21,979 bases of DNA, taken from Pseudolysinimonas_A sp041984585. Lineage in GTDB: Bacteria; Actinomycetota; Actinomycetes; Actinomycetales; Microbacteriaceae. This document shows, in pieces, positions 13,869 through 20,964 of this stretch. The position numbers and the translations under genes are program-made. Each line of letters opens with the position of its first letter. Position 1 is the stretch's first letter. The notes under the pieces were generated by a model, which ran no database searches, was not told the origin of the DNA, and saw only the letters and a program-made list of their open reading frames with translations. The stretch is from NCBI GenBank assembly GCA_041984585.1, contig JBHIXX010000040.1, positions 1-21,979 of the forward strand, in the 5' to 3' direction.

Positions 13869-15521
13869 ATGGCGACAGGTGACGCGATCGTCGTGGGAGC
13901 CGGCCTCGCGGGGCTGGTCGCGACGGCCGAACTCGTGCAGGCGGGCAAGCACGTCGTGCTGCTCGAGCAAGAGCCCGAGGCGAGCCTCGGCGGGCAGGCG
14001 TGGTGGTCGTTCGGCGGCCTCTTCTTGGTCGACTCCCCCGAGCAGCGCAGGATGGGCATCCGCGACTCCCACGAGCTGGCGCGTCAGGACTGGTACGGCG
14101 CCGCCGACTTCGATCGCGACGAGGACGAGTGGGGCCGCCGCTGGGCGGAGGCCTACCTCGAGTGGGCGGCGGGCGAGAAGCGCTCCTGGCTCGCCGACAA
14201 GGGCATCAAGTTCTTCCCCGTCGTCGGCTGGGCCGAGCGCGGCGGCTACACGGCTGCCGGCCACGGCAACTCGGTCCCCCGGTTCCACATCACCTGGGGC
14301 ACCGGCCCGGCCCTCGTCGAGGCGTTCGAGAAGACCGTGCGCGAGGGCGTCGAGGCGGGGCTCGTCGAGCTGCGCTTCCGGCACCGGGTCGACAAGCTGC
14401 TCACCAAGGCGGGCGTCGTCACCGGCGTTTCCGGCAGTGTGCTCGCCGACGACGACGCCGAGCGCGGCGCGCCCTCGAACCGCGACGTGACCGGCGAGTT
14501 CGAGATCGAGGCGGATGCCGTCATCGTCACCAGCGGCGGCATCGGCGGCAACCACGACCTGGTGCGCGAGTTCTGGCCCGAGTGGCTGGGGACCGCGCCG
14601 ACCAGGATGCTCAGCGGCGTGCCCGCCCACGTCGACGGGCGGATGCTGAAGATCAGCGAGACGGCCGGCGCCCGCCTGGTGAACCAGGACCGGATGTGGC
14701 ACTACGTCGAGGGCATCGAGAACTTCGCGCCCGTCTGGGCCGACCACGGCATCCGCATCCTGCCCGGACCGTCGAGCATGTGGTTCGACGCCACCGGGCA
14801 GCGCCTGCCGGTGCCCCTGTTCCCGGGCTTCGACACCCTCGGCACGCTCGAGCACCTGCGGGCGACCGGGCACGACCACTCCTGGTTCGTGCTGACCCAG
14901 TCGATCATCGAGAAGGAGTTCGCGCTCTCCGGCAGCGAGCAGAACCCCGACCTCACCGGCAAGAGCGTCACCGAGCTGCTCAAGCAGCGGCTCGGCAAGG
15001 GCGCGACCGGACCGGTCGAGGCGTTCAAGTCGAACGGGGTCGACTTCGTCGTCGCCGACACCCTCGACGAGCTGCTCGCCGGCATGAAGCGCCTCTCCCC
15101 CGACGTCGAGCTCGACGTGCAGGAGATCAAGTACGAGATCGAGGCGCGCGACCGGCAGCTCGACAACCCGTTCGGCAAGGACGCGCAGGTGACCGCCCTG
15201 CGCGGCGCGCGGCAGTACCGCGGCGACAAGCTCATCCGGGTGGCGAAGCCGCACCGCATCCTCGACCCCGCGCACGGCCCGCTGATCGCGGTGAAACTGC
15301 ACGTGCTCACCCGCAAGACGCTGGGCGGCATCCAGACCGACCTCGAGGGCCGGGCGCTGGGTTGGTCGGGCGACCCGATCCCCGGGCTCTACGCCGCTGG
15401 CGAGGTCGCCGGGTTCGGCGGCGGCGGCGTGCACGGCTACCGCTCGCTCGAGGGCACGTTCCTCGGCGGCTGCCTGTTCAGCGGACGGGCCGCCGGCCGC
15501 GCGGTCGCCGCCGCGCTGTAG
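13869..15521 (+). CDS. FAD-binding dehydrogenase (COG3573 type, KSTD/fumarate-reductase-flavoprotein fold)
   Basis: 550-residue flavoprotein. The dinucleotide motif IVVGAGLAGLVATAELVQAG (7-26) opens the chain, followed by LEQEPEASLGGQAWWSFGGL, the FAD pyrophosphate region. The C-terminal FAD segment reads PGLYAAGEVAGFGGGGVHGY then SLEGTFLGGCLFSGRAAG. The layout matches the FAD_binding_2 family, in which 3-ketosteroid 1-dehydrogenases and fumarate reductase flavoproteins also fall; the substrate is unknown and the protein is usually just called FAD-binding dehydrogenase. The ATG at 13869 has AGGGAG (13856-13861) seven bases upstream; CATACT at 13838-13843 may be its -10. It converges on the ETF/cytochrome b operon with 46 bases between stops. 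It could feed electrons to ETF or a quinone, which is inference. Confidence 0.88.
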   Translation: MATGDAIVVGAGLAGLVATAELVQAGKHVVLLEQEPEASLGGQAWWSFGGLFLVDSPEQRRMGIRDSHELARQDWYGAADFDRDEDEWGRRWAEAYLEWAAGEKRSWLADKGIKFFPVVGWAERGGYTAAGHGNSVPRFHITWGTGPALVEAFEKTVREGVEAGLVELRFRHRVDKLLTKAGVVTGVSGSVLADDDAERGAPSNRDVTGEFEIEADAVIVTSGGIGGNHDLVREFWPEWLGTAPTRMLSGVPAHVDGRMLKISETAGARLVNQDRMWHYVEGIENFAPVWADHGIRILPGPSSMWFDATGQRLPVPLFPGFDTLGTLEHLRATGHDHSWFVLTQSIIEKEFALSGSEQNPDLTGKSVTELLKQRLGKGATGPVEAFKSNGVDFVVADTLDELLAGMKRLSPDVELDVQEIKYEIEARDRQLDNPFGKDAQVTALRGARQYRGDKLIRVAKPHRILDPAHGPLIAVKLHVLTRKTLGGIQTDLEGRALGWSGDPIPGLYAAGEVAGFGGGGVHGYRSLEGTFLGGCLFSGRAAGRAVAAAL

Positions 15522-15567
15522 CCCGCCGGACGGGCCGCCCGGACGACGCCGGACGACCCGCCGCGCG

Positions 15568-16890
15568 CTATCGACCGACCTTGCCGAACAGCCCCGCGAT
15601 CGGGGCGATGACGATCGGCCGGGCCGCGACCCAGGCTCCCGCCATCACGACGAGCGACACCAGGAAGATGATCGCGCCCGTCCAGTTGACGGCATCCTGC
15701 CCGCCGTACATGTGGTTGAGGTTGCGCAGCGCCCCCGTCGACAGCACGAGGGTGACGTGGGCGATGAGGAACAGCACGAAGTAGAGCATCACCGGGAAGT
15801 GGATCGCGCGCGCCACCTCGACCGGGTAGGCCGCGCTCAGCCGCTTCCAGTTCGACGACCACGCGCCCGACATCCGGATGCCGGTGGCCGCCGCCAGCGG
15901 CGCCGCCACGAAGATCGTCACGAAGTAGGCGAGCTGCTGCAGGCTGTTGTAGTTCACCCAGCCGTTCTCGACCGGCCAGTTGAGCGACGCGTACTGCAGC
16001 GCCGCCGACACCGCGTTCGGGATGACCTCCCACGACGTCGGCACGACGCGCACCCAGTGCCCGGTCACGATGAGCAGCACGACGAAGATCACGCCGTTGA
16101 GGAACCACAGGCTGTCGAGCGCGAGGTGCAACCACAGCGTGAGGCTGATCTTGCGCGGCGGGTTCTTCGTTCGCGGCCATCGCGTGTTGTCGCGCACCCA
16201 CGACGCCGGAGGCTTGCGCTGGGTGCGCACCTGCCATCCGGTCTTGATCATCAGCACGAGGAAGAACGCGTTGAGGAAGTGCGCCCACGACAGCCAGGCG
16301 GGGAACCCGACGGGGGCGTCCTCGGGCAGGTGATACTCGCCCGGGTAGGTGGTGAGGAAGTCCTGCACGGCCGGGAGCCCGACGAGCAGGCGCGCCCCGA
16401 GGATGACGAGAGCCGCCAGCACGACGAGTCCGCCGGCGAGCAGCAGCCAGCGCCGCAGCGGGCCGCGCTCGGTCTTCTCGGCGGCCTCGGAGGCGGTGGG
16501 CGCGGCCGGAGCAGCCGACGACGCCCCGAGCGCCGACCGGCCGCCCGACGACCTGGGCGCCTCCGACGCGGCGGGCTGCGACGCGGGCGCCGAGGCGGGC
16601 TCGCCCAGACCCCGACGGCCGCCGGATGACGACGCCGGGGGCGCGGATCCCTCCGATGCGGCCGGCGGCGTGGACTCCCCAAGGCCTCGCCGACCGGCGG
16701 GCGCGGGAGCCGAGGACGCGGCCGGTGCCGCGGACTCCCCGAGACCGCGTCGCGCGCGCCCCGCGGCCGGAGCCGCCGGAGAGCTCGTGGGCTCGGCCTC
16801 GGCGGCCGGGGTCGCGGCATGCGGGGTCGCCGGAGCGGCCGGGGGCTTCTCTCCCAGGCCGCGCCGGATCCGCGGCGTCTCGTCGCTCAT
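15568..16890 (-). CDS. Membrane cytochrome b (cytochrome b/b6-like, b561/Ni-hydrogenase type) with N-terminal RRGLGE-repeat tail
   Basis: 440 residues. Residues 1-145 are low-complexity Ala/Pro/Ser with RRGLGE at 9-14, 47-52, 67-72 and 92-97 and a degenerate copy RSALGA at 118-123. Residues 148-170 form the first membrane helix. The core that follows is a cytochrome b fold with histidines placed for two hemes: His204 (SWAHFLNAFF), His255 (LWLHLALDSLWF), His364 (AIHFPVMLYF) and His378 (LIAHVTLV), on helices near 199-216, 250-275, 318-337, 358-385 and 403-424. Its ATG overlaps the etfA stop as ATGA, so it is made with ETF and may pass ETF electrons to the quinone pool. Such a partner is not the standard ETF-quinone oxidoreductase. 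The tail faces an unknown partner. Heme assignment is inferred from His spacing. Confidence 0.85.
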   Translation of the reverse strand: MSDETPRIRRGLGEKPPAAPATPHAATPAAEAEPTSSPAAPAAGRARRGLGESAAPAASSAPAPAGRRGLGESTPPAASEGSAPPASSSGGRRGLGEPASAPASQPAASEAPRSSGGRSALGASSAAPAAPTASEAAEKTERGPLRRWLLLAGGLVVLAALVILGARLLVGLPAVQDFLTTYPGEYHLPEDAPVGFPAWLSWAHFLNAFFLVLMIKTGWQVRTQRKPPASWVRDNTRWPRTKNPPRKISLTLWLHLALDSLWFLNGVIFVVLLIVTGHWVRVVPTSWEVIPNAVSAALQYASLNWPVENGWVNYNSLQQLAYFVTIFVAAPLAAATGIRMSGAWSSNWKRLSAAYPVEVARAIHFPVMLYFVLFLIAHVTLVLSTGALRNLNHMYGGQDAVNWTGAIIFLVSLVVMAGAWVAARPIVIAPIAGLFGKVGR

Positions 16891-17876
16891 CGCGAGGAGC
16901 GCGCCTCGAGGGCGGCGACCAGCTTCGGCACGACGGTGAACAGGTCGCCCACCACGCCGAAGTCGGCGACCTCGAAGATCGGAGCGTCGGCGTCCTTGTT
17001 GATCGCGACGATCGTCTTCGAGGTCTGCATCCCCGCCTTGTGCTGGATCGCGCCCGAGATGCCGAGGGCGACGTACAGCTGCGGCGACACCGAGACGCCG
17101 GTCTGGCCGACCTGGTAGCTCTGCGGCACGTAGCCGGCGTCGACCGCGGCGCGCGAGGCGCCGACGGCGGCGCCCAGCACGTCGGCGAGCTGCTCGACCA
17201 GGGCGAAGTTCTCCTCGGAGCCCACGCCGCGGCCGCCGGAAACGACCTTGGCAGCGCCGCGCAGCTCCGGGCGGCTCGAGGTGGCCTCGGCCGCCTCGAA
17301 CCCGGAGACCTCCGCCGCGGGCGCGCCCGATGCGGTGACCTCGAGCGGCACCGCGTTCAGCGGCGCCGCGTCGGGGCGCGCATCGACGGCGCCCTGCCGC
17401 ACGGTGACGACGAGCAGCCCCTGGCTGACCGCCGAGTCGACGTCGTAGGCGCCGCCGTACACCGAGTGGCGCACGGTGATGCCCTCGTCGTCGCGGCCGA
17501 GGCCCACGGCGTCGACCGCGAGCGCCGCGCCGGCGCGGGCGGCGAAACGCCCGGCGACGTCGCGCCCGTCGATCGAGTTGGAGATCACCACGGCCGACGG
17601 CGACACGAGATCCACGGCAGCGGCCAGCGCGTCGACGACGGGGACGGTGAGTCGGGTGGCGGCCTCGGCGGACTCGGCCACGAGGACCGTCGCGGCGCCC
17701 GCGTCGGCCGCAGCCTGAGCCGCGTCCGCGGAGGCGCCGGGGGCGGTCACCACGAGGGCCACCGGGGTGCCCGCCTGCGAGGCGGCGCCCACCAGGCCGG
17801 GAAGGCTCGACGCGACGACGCCGTCGGCGCGCGCGTCGACCAGGACGAGGATGCTGTCAGCAGCGAATTCAGTCAT
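16887..17876 (-). CDS. etfA: Electron transfer flavoprotein subunit alpha
   Basis: 329-residue FAD-bearing subunit (FixB family). The C-terminal FAD domain is canonical: KVVSGGRGVGSEENF, then VPQSYQVGQTGVSVSPQLYV, ALGISGAIQHKAGM and NKDADAPIFEVADFGVVGDL. The N-terminal half is the typical alpha domain. With EtfB it collects electrons from acyl-CoA and other flavin dehydrogenases in the cytoplasm. Start: ATG at 17876 behind GGGGGAG; the etfB stop is 11 bases upstream. Its stop overlaps the cytochrome b start, placing a membrane partner directly downstream. I see no clear extra motif showing electron bifurcation. Confidence 0.96.
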   Translation of the reverse strand: MTEFAADSILVLVDARADGVVASSLPGLVGAASQAGTPVALVVTAPGASADAAQAAADAGAATVLVAESAEAATRLTVPVVDALAAAVDLVSPSAVVISNSIDGRDVAGRFAARAGAALAVDAVGLGRDDEGITVRHSVYGGAYDVDSAVSQGLLVVTVRQGAVDARPDAAPLNAVPLEVTASGAPAAEVSGFEAAEATSSRPELRGAAKVVSGGRGVGSEENFALVEQLADVLGAAVGASRAAVDAGYVPQSYQVGQTGVSVSPQLYVALGISGAIQHKAGMQTSKTIVAINKDADAPIFEVADFGVVGDLFTVVPKLVAALEARSSR

Positions 17877-17887
17877 CGTTCTCCCCC

Positions 17888-18664
17888 TCAGGCCAGCCGG
17901 TTCGAGACCAGGAAGTCGGCGAGCTGCTCGGCGGCATCGCCCTCGTCGACGATCTTCACGCCGGCCGCGCGCGGCGGACGCTCGGCGATGCCGATCACGA
18001 TCGACCGCGACACCTCGGCCTGGGCGCCGTCGACTCCGAGTTCGGCCAGCGTCCACGTCTCGAGCGGCTTCTTCTTCGCGGCCATGATCCCCTTGAAGTT
18101 GGGGAACCGGGCATCCGGCAGCGCCTCGGTGATCGACAGCACGGCGGGCAGCGGGGCCGACACCGACGCGGAGCCGCCCTCGACCTGACGACGGCCCGAG
18201 ACGGCGCCGTCGGAGAACTCCACCGACGCCAGGCTCGTCAGGCTCGGCATGCCGAGAAGCTCCGCCAGCATCGAGGCCATCACGCCGCCCGACCCGTCCG
18301 TCGACAGGTTGCCGGCCAGCACCGCATCCGGCTCGATCCGGCGGATGGCGGCGGCGAGCGCGCGGGCGGTGGTGCCGAGGTCGGCACCGGCCAGGCCCGC
18401 GTCGTGCACGTGCACGGCCGAGTCGGCGCCCATCGACAGCCCCTTGCGCAGGGCCGCGGCGGCCGACTCGGGGCCCATGGTGAGCACCACGATCTCGGTG
18501 CCCTCATGGGCGTCGGCGTGGGTCAGGGCCACCTCGAGCGCGCGCTCGCCGATCTCATCGAGAACGGCCTCGCTCGCGCCCCGGTCGGCCACGCCGGTCT
18601 CGAGACTGAGCTTGCGGTCCCCGTAGGTATCGGGGACCTCCTTCAGGAGGACGACGATCTTCAT
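17888..18664 (-). CDS. etfB: Electron transfer flavoprotein subunit beta
   Basis: 258-residue FixA-family subunit that binds AMP structurally and docks dehydrogenases. Begins MKIVVLLKEVPDTYGDRKLS; IVVLTMGPESAAAALRKGLS and AGNLSTDGSGGVMASMLAEL match the EtfB nucleotide fold, and KGIMAAKKKPLETWTLAEL is the family's C-terminal signature. ATG at 18664 with AGGAG five bases upstream; an ATG-less in-frame extension upstream has no ribosome site. First gene of the etfB-etfA-cytochrome b operon. A 12-bp palindrome lies 15 bases before the start, and a plausible promoter about 100 bases upstream. Confidence 0.96.
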   Translation of the reverse strand: MKIVVLLKEVPDTYGDRKLSLETGVADRGASEAVLDEIGERALEVALTHADAHEGTEIVVLTMGPESAAAALRKGLSMGADSAVHVHDAGLAGADLGTTARALAAAIRRIEPDAVLAGNLSTDGSGGVMASMLAELLGMPSLTSLASVEFSDGAVSGRRQVEGGSASVSAPLPAVLSITEALPDARFPNFKGIMAAKKKPLETWTLAELGVDGAQAEVSRSIVIGIAERPPRAAGVKIVDEGDAAEQLADFLVSNRLA

Positions 18665-18679
18665 GCTTCTCCTCGCGGT

Positions 18680-18691
18680 CACGACGTCGTG
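18680..18691. promoter_or_regulatory. 12-bp palindrome in the etfB leader
   Basis: CACGACGTCGTG is a perfect palindrome flanked by GGT on both sides, in the 5' leader just upstream of the etfB ribosome site. It could be an operator or leader hairpin; no regulator can be named. Confidence 0.35.
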
Positions 18692-18769
18692 GGTCACTCG
18701 AACTAGGTGAAGCCGCGGCGGCGACCACGGGATGCGGGATCACTCCCGCCCGCGGCACACGGCACCCCC

Positions 18770-18797
18770 AGCGTAGCTTGCTCCGCCGCGCCCGCAA
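18770..18797 (-). promoter_or_regulatory. Possible promoter of the etfBA-cytochrome b operon
   Basis: On the minus strand TTGCGG (18797-18792) and TACGCT (18775-18770) are 16 bases apart, giving a leader of about 100 bases before the etfB ATG. Moderate match only. Confidence 0.4.
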
Positions 18798-18827
18798 CGA
18801 CGCACCGGTTGTGGGAACCCGACGAGG

Positions 18828-19490
18828 TCAGCGCGAGAGAGTCCACGCGCGGCGTCGGACGAGCACATGTCCGCGCTCGCTCGTCAACCGCGTCCACGGC
18901 CCGGTCTCGTAGGCACGCACCTCGTCGCCGCCGAGGAAACCGAGCGCGAGCGCCGCGAAGGCCGCGCCCGCGGGGATGTGCTCCGCTCCGGCGATCGGGC
19001 GGCTCCACACCTCCGACCGCACGGTGCGCACGATCTGCTCGCCCGCCCCATCCGGAAGCACCTCCGACACCTCGCGGATGCCGCCGCGCGCGATCGCGTC
19101 GAGTCGCTCCGACGCGAGCGGGGGGATCGGGCGCCACCCGCCGCGCGGCGGGGAGATGCCGGCCCAGGTCACCGAGCCGACCTCCATCGGCAGCCCCACC
19201 TCGTCGGAGCCGCCCGACTCGCGCACGCGCTCGACGCGCTGGATCAGCGAGCGGATCGGCACGACGGCGTCGAACGACACCGGGTCGGCGAGAGCGAGCG
19301 TGCGCAGCCCCAGCACGGTGGGCGTCTCGTCGGTGAGGCCCACCGGGTACAGCACCGCGACGTACGCCGCGAGGACCCCCGACCCGGCGATCAGGCGCAC
19401 CGACCCCTCGTCGACGCGCGCGGCGCGGGTGAGGAAGGTGTGCAGGTCGTCGAGCGCGCGGGCCTCGGTCGCACGGAAGGCCAGGCTCAT
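18828..19490 (-). CDS. Conserved-looking protein of unknown function (220 residues)
   Basis: I do not recognise a named domain. The protein begins MSLAFRATEARALDDLHTFL, has a segment LIAGSGVLAAYVAVLYPVGL (33-52) and TPTVLGLRTLALADP, and later a conserved-looking PPRGGWRPIPPLASERLD followed by AGAAFAALALGFLGGDE. No signal peptide, and the hydrophobic stretches are too short or broken for sure membrane helices. Codon use and GC3 are those of the core genes, so it is a real gene. It is divergent from tesB with only 21 bases between start codons and shares its promoter zone; ATG at 19490 with -10 TAGTCT nine bases upstream (AAGGA lies between). I believe similar proteins sit beside tesB in other Micrococcales, from memory only. 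Confidence 0.85.
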   Translation of the reverse strand: MSLAFRATEARALDDLHTFLTRAARVDEGSVRLIAGSGVLAAYVAVLYPVGLTDETPTVLGLRTLALADPVSFDAVVPIRSLIQRVERVRESGGSDEVGLPMEVGSVTWAGISPPRGGWRPIPPLASERLDAIARGGIREVSEVLPDGAGEQIVRTVRSEVWSRPIAGAEHIPAGAAFAALALGFLGGDEVRAYETGPWTRLTSERGHVLVRRRAWTLSR

Positions 19491-19498
19491 CGGGTCCT

Positions 19499-19505
19499 TA
19501 GACTA
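19499..19505. promoter_or_regulatory. Overlapping divergent -10 elements for tesB and the 220-residue gene
   Basis: TAGACT (19499-19504, plus) and TAGTCT (19505-19500, minus) overlap by five bases. The plus element is seven bases before the tesB ATG, the minus element nine bases before the ATG at 19490, so both mRNAs should be leaderless or nearly so. The two polymerases cannot occupy the site together. Confidence 0.6.
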
Positions 19506-19511
19506 GCCGCC

Positions 19512-20414
19512 ATGAGCACCCCCGGTCCGGACGACACCGTCGACGCGGTCGACCGGCTCGTCGAGGTGCTGACCCTGGCCGACACCGGGGCCCGCACCGG
19601 CGAGGACATCTTCACCGGCCCGAGCCAGTGGATGCCGCACGGCCGCGTCTACGGCGGACAGGTGCTCGCGCAGTCGGTGATGGCGGCGATCCTCACCGTG
19701 CCCGACGACCGCGCGGTGCACTCGGTGCACGGCTATTTCCTCCGGCCCGGCGACGTGCAGCAGCCGATCACCTTCTCGGTGGACCGCATCCACGACGGGC
19801 GCTCGTTCTCGACGCGGCGCACGCAGGCCTACCAGCACGGCAAGCCGATCCTGTCGATGATCGCGTCGTTCCAGGACGACGATCCCGGAGTCGAGCATCA
19901 GGTGCCGATGCCCGAGGGCATCCCCGAGCCGGAGTCGCTGCCGAGCGCCGCCGAGGTGCTCGCCGGCATCGACAACCCCGCCGCGGTGTACTGGGGCGAG
20001 CGCCGACCGTTCGACATCCGCCACGTGACGCCGCCGATCTACATCCGCCCCGACGAGGATCGGCCGCTCACCCAGGCGATCTGGATGCGCACGCGCGACC
20101 CGCTGCCCGACGACCCGAACCTGCATCGCGCGGCCCTCGCCTACGCGAGCGACTACGTCATCGTCGAGCCGGTGCTGCGCCGGCACGGCATCGTCTGGGC
20201 GCGCGAGGACCTGCGCGTGGCGAGCCTCGACCACGCGATGTGGTGGCACCGCGACGCGCGCGCCGACGAGTGGCTGCTCTACACCCAGGAGTCGCCGTCG
20301 GCGCGCGGCGGACGCGGACTCGGTCTCGGCCGCATCTACGACCGTGCGGGGAACCTGGTGGCGAGCGTCGCCCAGGAGGGCATGGTGCGCATCCGGGACC
20401 TCGACGGCGCCTGA
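19512..20414 (+). CDS. tesB: Acyl-CoA thioesterase II
   Basis: 300-residue double-hotdog thioesterase hydrolysing acyl-CoA to free acid and CoA. The N-terminal hotdog has RVYGGQVLAQS and HSVHGYFLRPGD; the C-terminal hotdog has SLDHAMWWHR with Asp240, matching the catalytic Asp204 of E. coli TesB, and Gln288 in QEGMVR, matching Gln278. The catalytic Thr position falls in ESPSA and is probably Ser here. ATG at 19512 with a -10 seven bases upstream and no ribosome site (leaderless). Converges with the small 4HBT thioesterase gene, so two thioesterases are neighbours. Confidence 0.96.
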   Translation: MSTPGPDDTVDAVDRLVEVLTLADTGARTGEDIFTGPSQWMPHGRVYGGQVLAQSVMAAILTVPDDRAVHSVHGYFLRPGDVQQPITFSVDRIHDGRSFSTRRTQAYQHGKPILSMIASFQDDDPGVEHQVPMPEGIPEPESLPSAAEVLAGIDNPAAVYWGERRPFDIRHVTPPIYIRPDEDRPLTQAIWMRTRDPLPDDPNLHRAALAYASDYVIVEPVLRRHGIVWAREDLRVASLDHAMWWHRDARADEWLLYTQESPSARGGRGLGLGRIYDRAGNLVASVAQEGMVRIRDLDGA

Positions 20415-20416
20415 CG

Positions 20417-20447
20417 GTGCCCGACCCCGGCGGTCCGTGACGGGCAC
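20417..20447. terminator. Weak hairpin between convergent tesB and thioesterase genes
   Basis: Seven-bp inverted repeat GTGCCCG / CGGGCAC (20417-20423, 20441-20447) with a 17-base loop, three bases after the tesB stop. Confidence 0.35.
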
Positions 20448-20483
20448 GGCCGGTGAGTCGAAGGCAGCCCCGTGTCCACCGGC

Positions 20484-20954
20484 TCAGCGGCGGCGGAACT
20501 CCAGCGGCGCGTCCATGTGCGCCTCCCAGGCGACGCGCTCGGCCGGTGTGATGCGGCGCGGCGCCCCGGTCTCGGGATGCACCAGCACGACCGTGGTCGC
20601 CGCGCGGGCATACAGCACCGGATCGGGGTCGCCCTCCGGCGACCACACCTCGTAGTCGACCTCGAGGCTCGCCCCGCCGAGCCGGCTCACCCAGAGCTGC
20701 ACGTCGATCGGTCGGCGCAGGTAGGGCACCGGGGCGAGGTACTCGATCTCCTGCCGCCCGATGAGCGACAGCGTGTCGGCGCCCTCCCCGTTGTCGAGCA
20801 GCGCCGTCGATGGGGCGTCCGGGCGATGGCGGTCGGCCCAGAACACCTGGATGCGGGCCTCCTCGAGCAGCCGGAGCATCGTCGCGTTGTTGACGTGCCC
20901 GTAGGCGTCGAGGTCGGCCCAGCGCAGGACGATCGGGACGTGGATGCGGCTCAT
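20484..20954 (-). CDS. Acyl-CoA thioesterase, 4-hydroxybenzoyl-CoA thioesterase (4HBT) family
   Basis: 156-residue single-hotdog enzyme (YbgC/FadM type). RWADLDAYGHVNNATMLRLL (11-30) is the family signature, with catalytic Asp16 and the GHVNN loop. It hydrolyses acyl- or aryl-CoA thioesters; the natural substrate is unknown. ATG at 20954 lies ten bases after the ettA stop, so it is co-transcribed behind ettA, with only a weak GAGG ribosome site. The ettA-thioesterase pairing is common in actinobacteria, from general knowledge. Confidence 0.95.
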   Translation of the reverse strand: MSRIHVPIVLRWADLDAYGHVNNATMLRLLEEARIQVFWADRHRPDAPSTALLDNGEGADTLSLIGRQEIEYLAPVPYLRRPIDVQLWVSRLGGASLEVDYEVWSPEGDPDPVLYARAATTVVLVHPETGAPRRITPAERVAWEAHMDAPLEFRRR

Positions 20955-20964
20955 CCGCGACGCC

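Noticed and set aside
13779..15434. Long open frame opposite the FAD dehydrogenase
   Set aside because: Same shadow effect; composition typical of antisense reading of high-GC codons, no recognisable motif.
15539..15557. CCGGACGAC direct repeat between the FAD dehydrogenase and cytochrome b stops
   Set aside because: Two short copies in GC-rich DNA; not a convincing hairpin or att site.
18867..19505. In-frame upstream extension of tesB across the divergent gene
   Set aside because: TesB homologues begin near the ATG at 19512, which has a promoter element directly upstream; the extension is antisense to the 220-residue gene.
20310..20335. RGLGLG segment in TesB resembling the RRGLGE motif of the cytochrome b
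   Set aside because: It lies in a normal structured part of TesB (Gly-rich loop after ESPSA), a chance resemblance.
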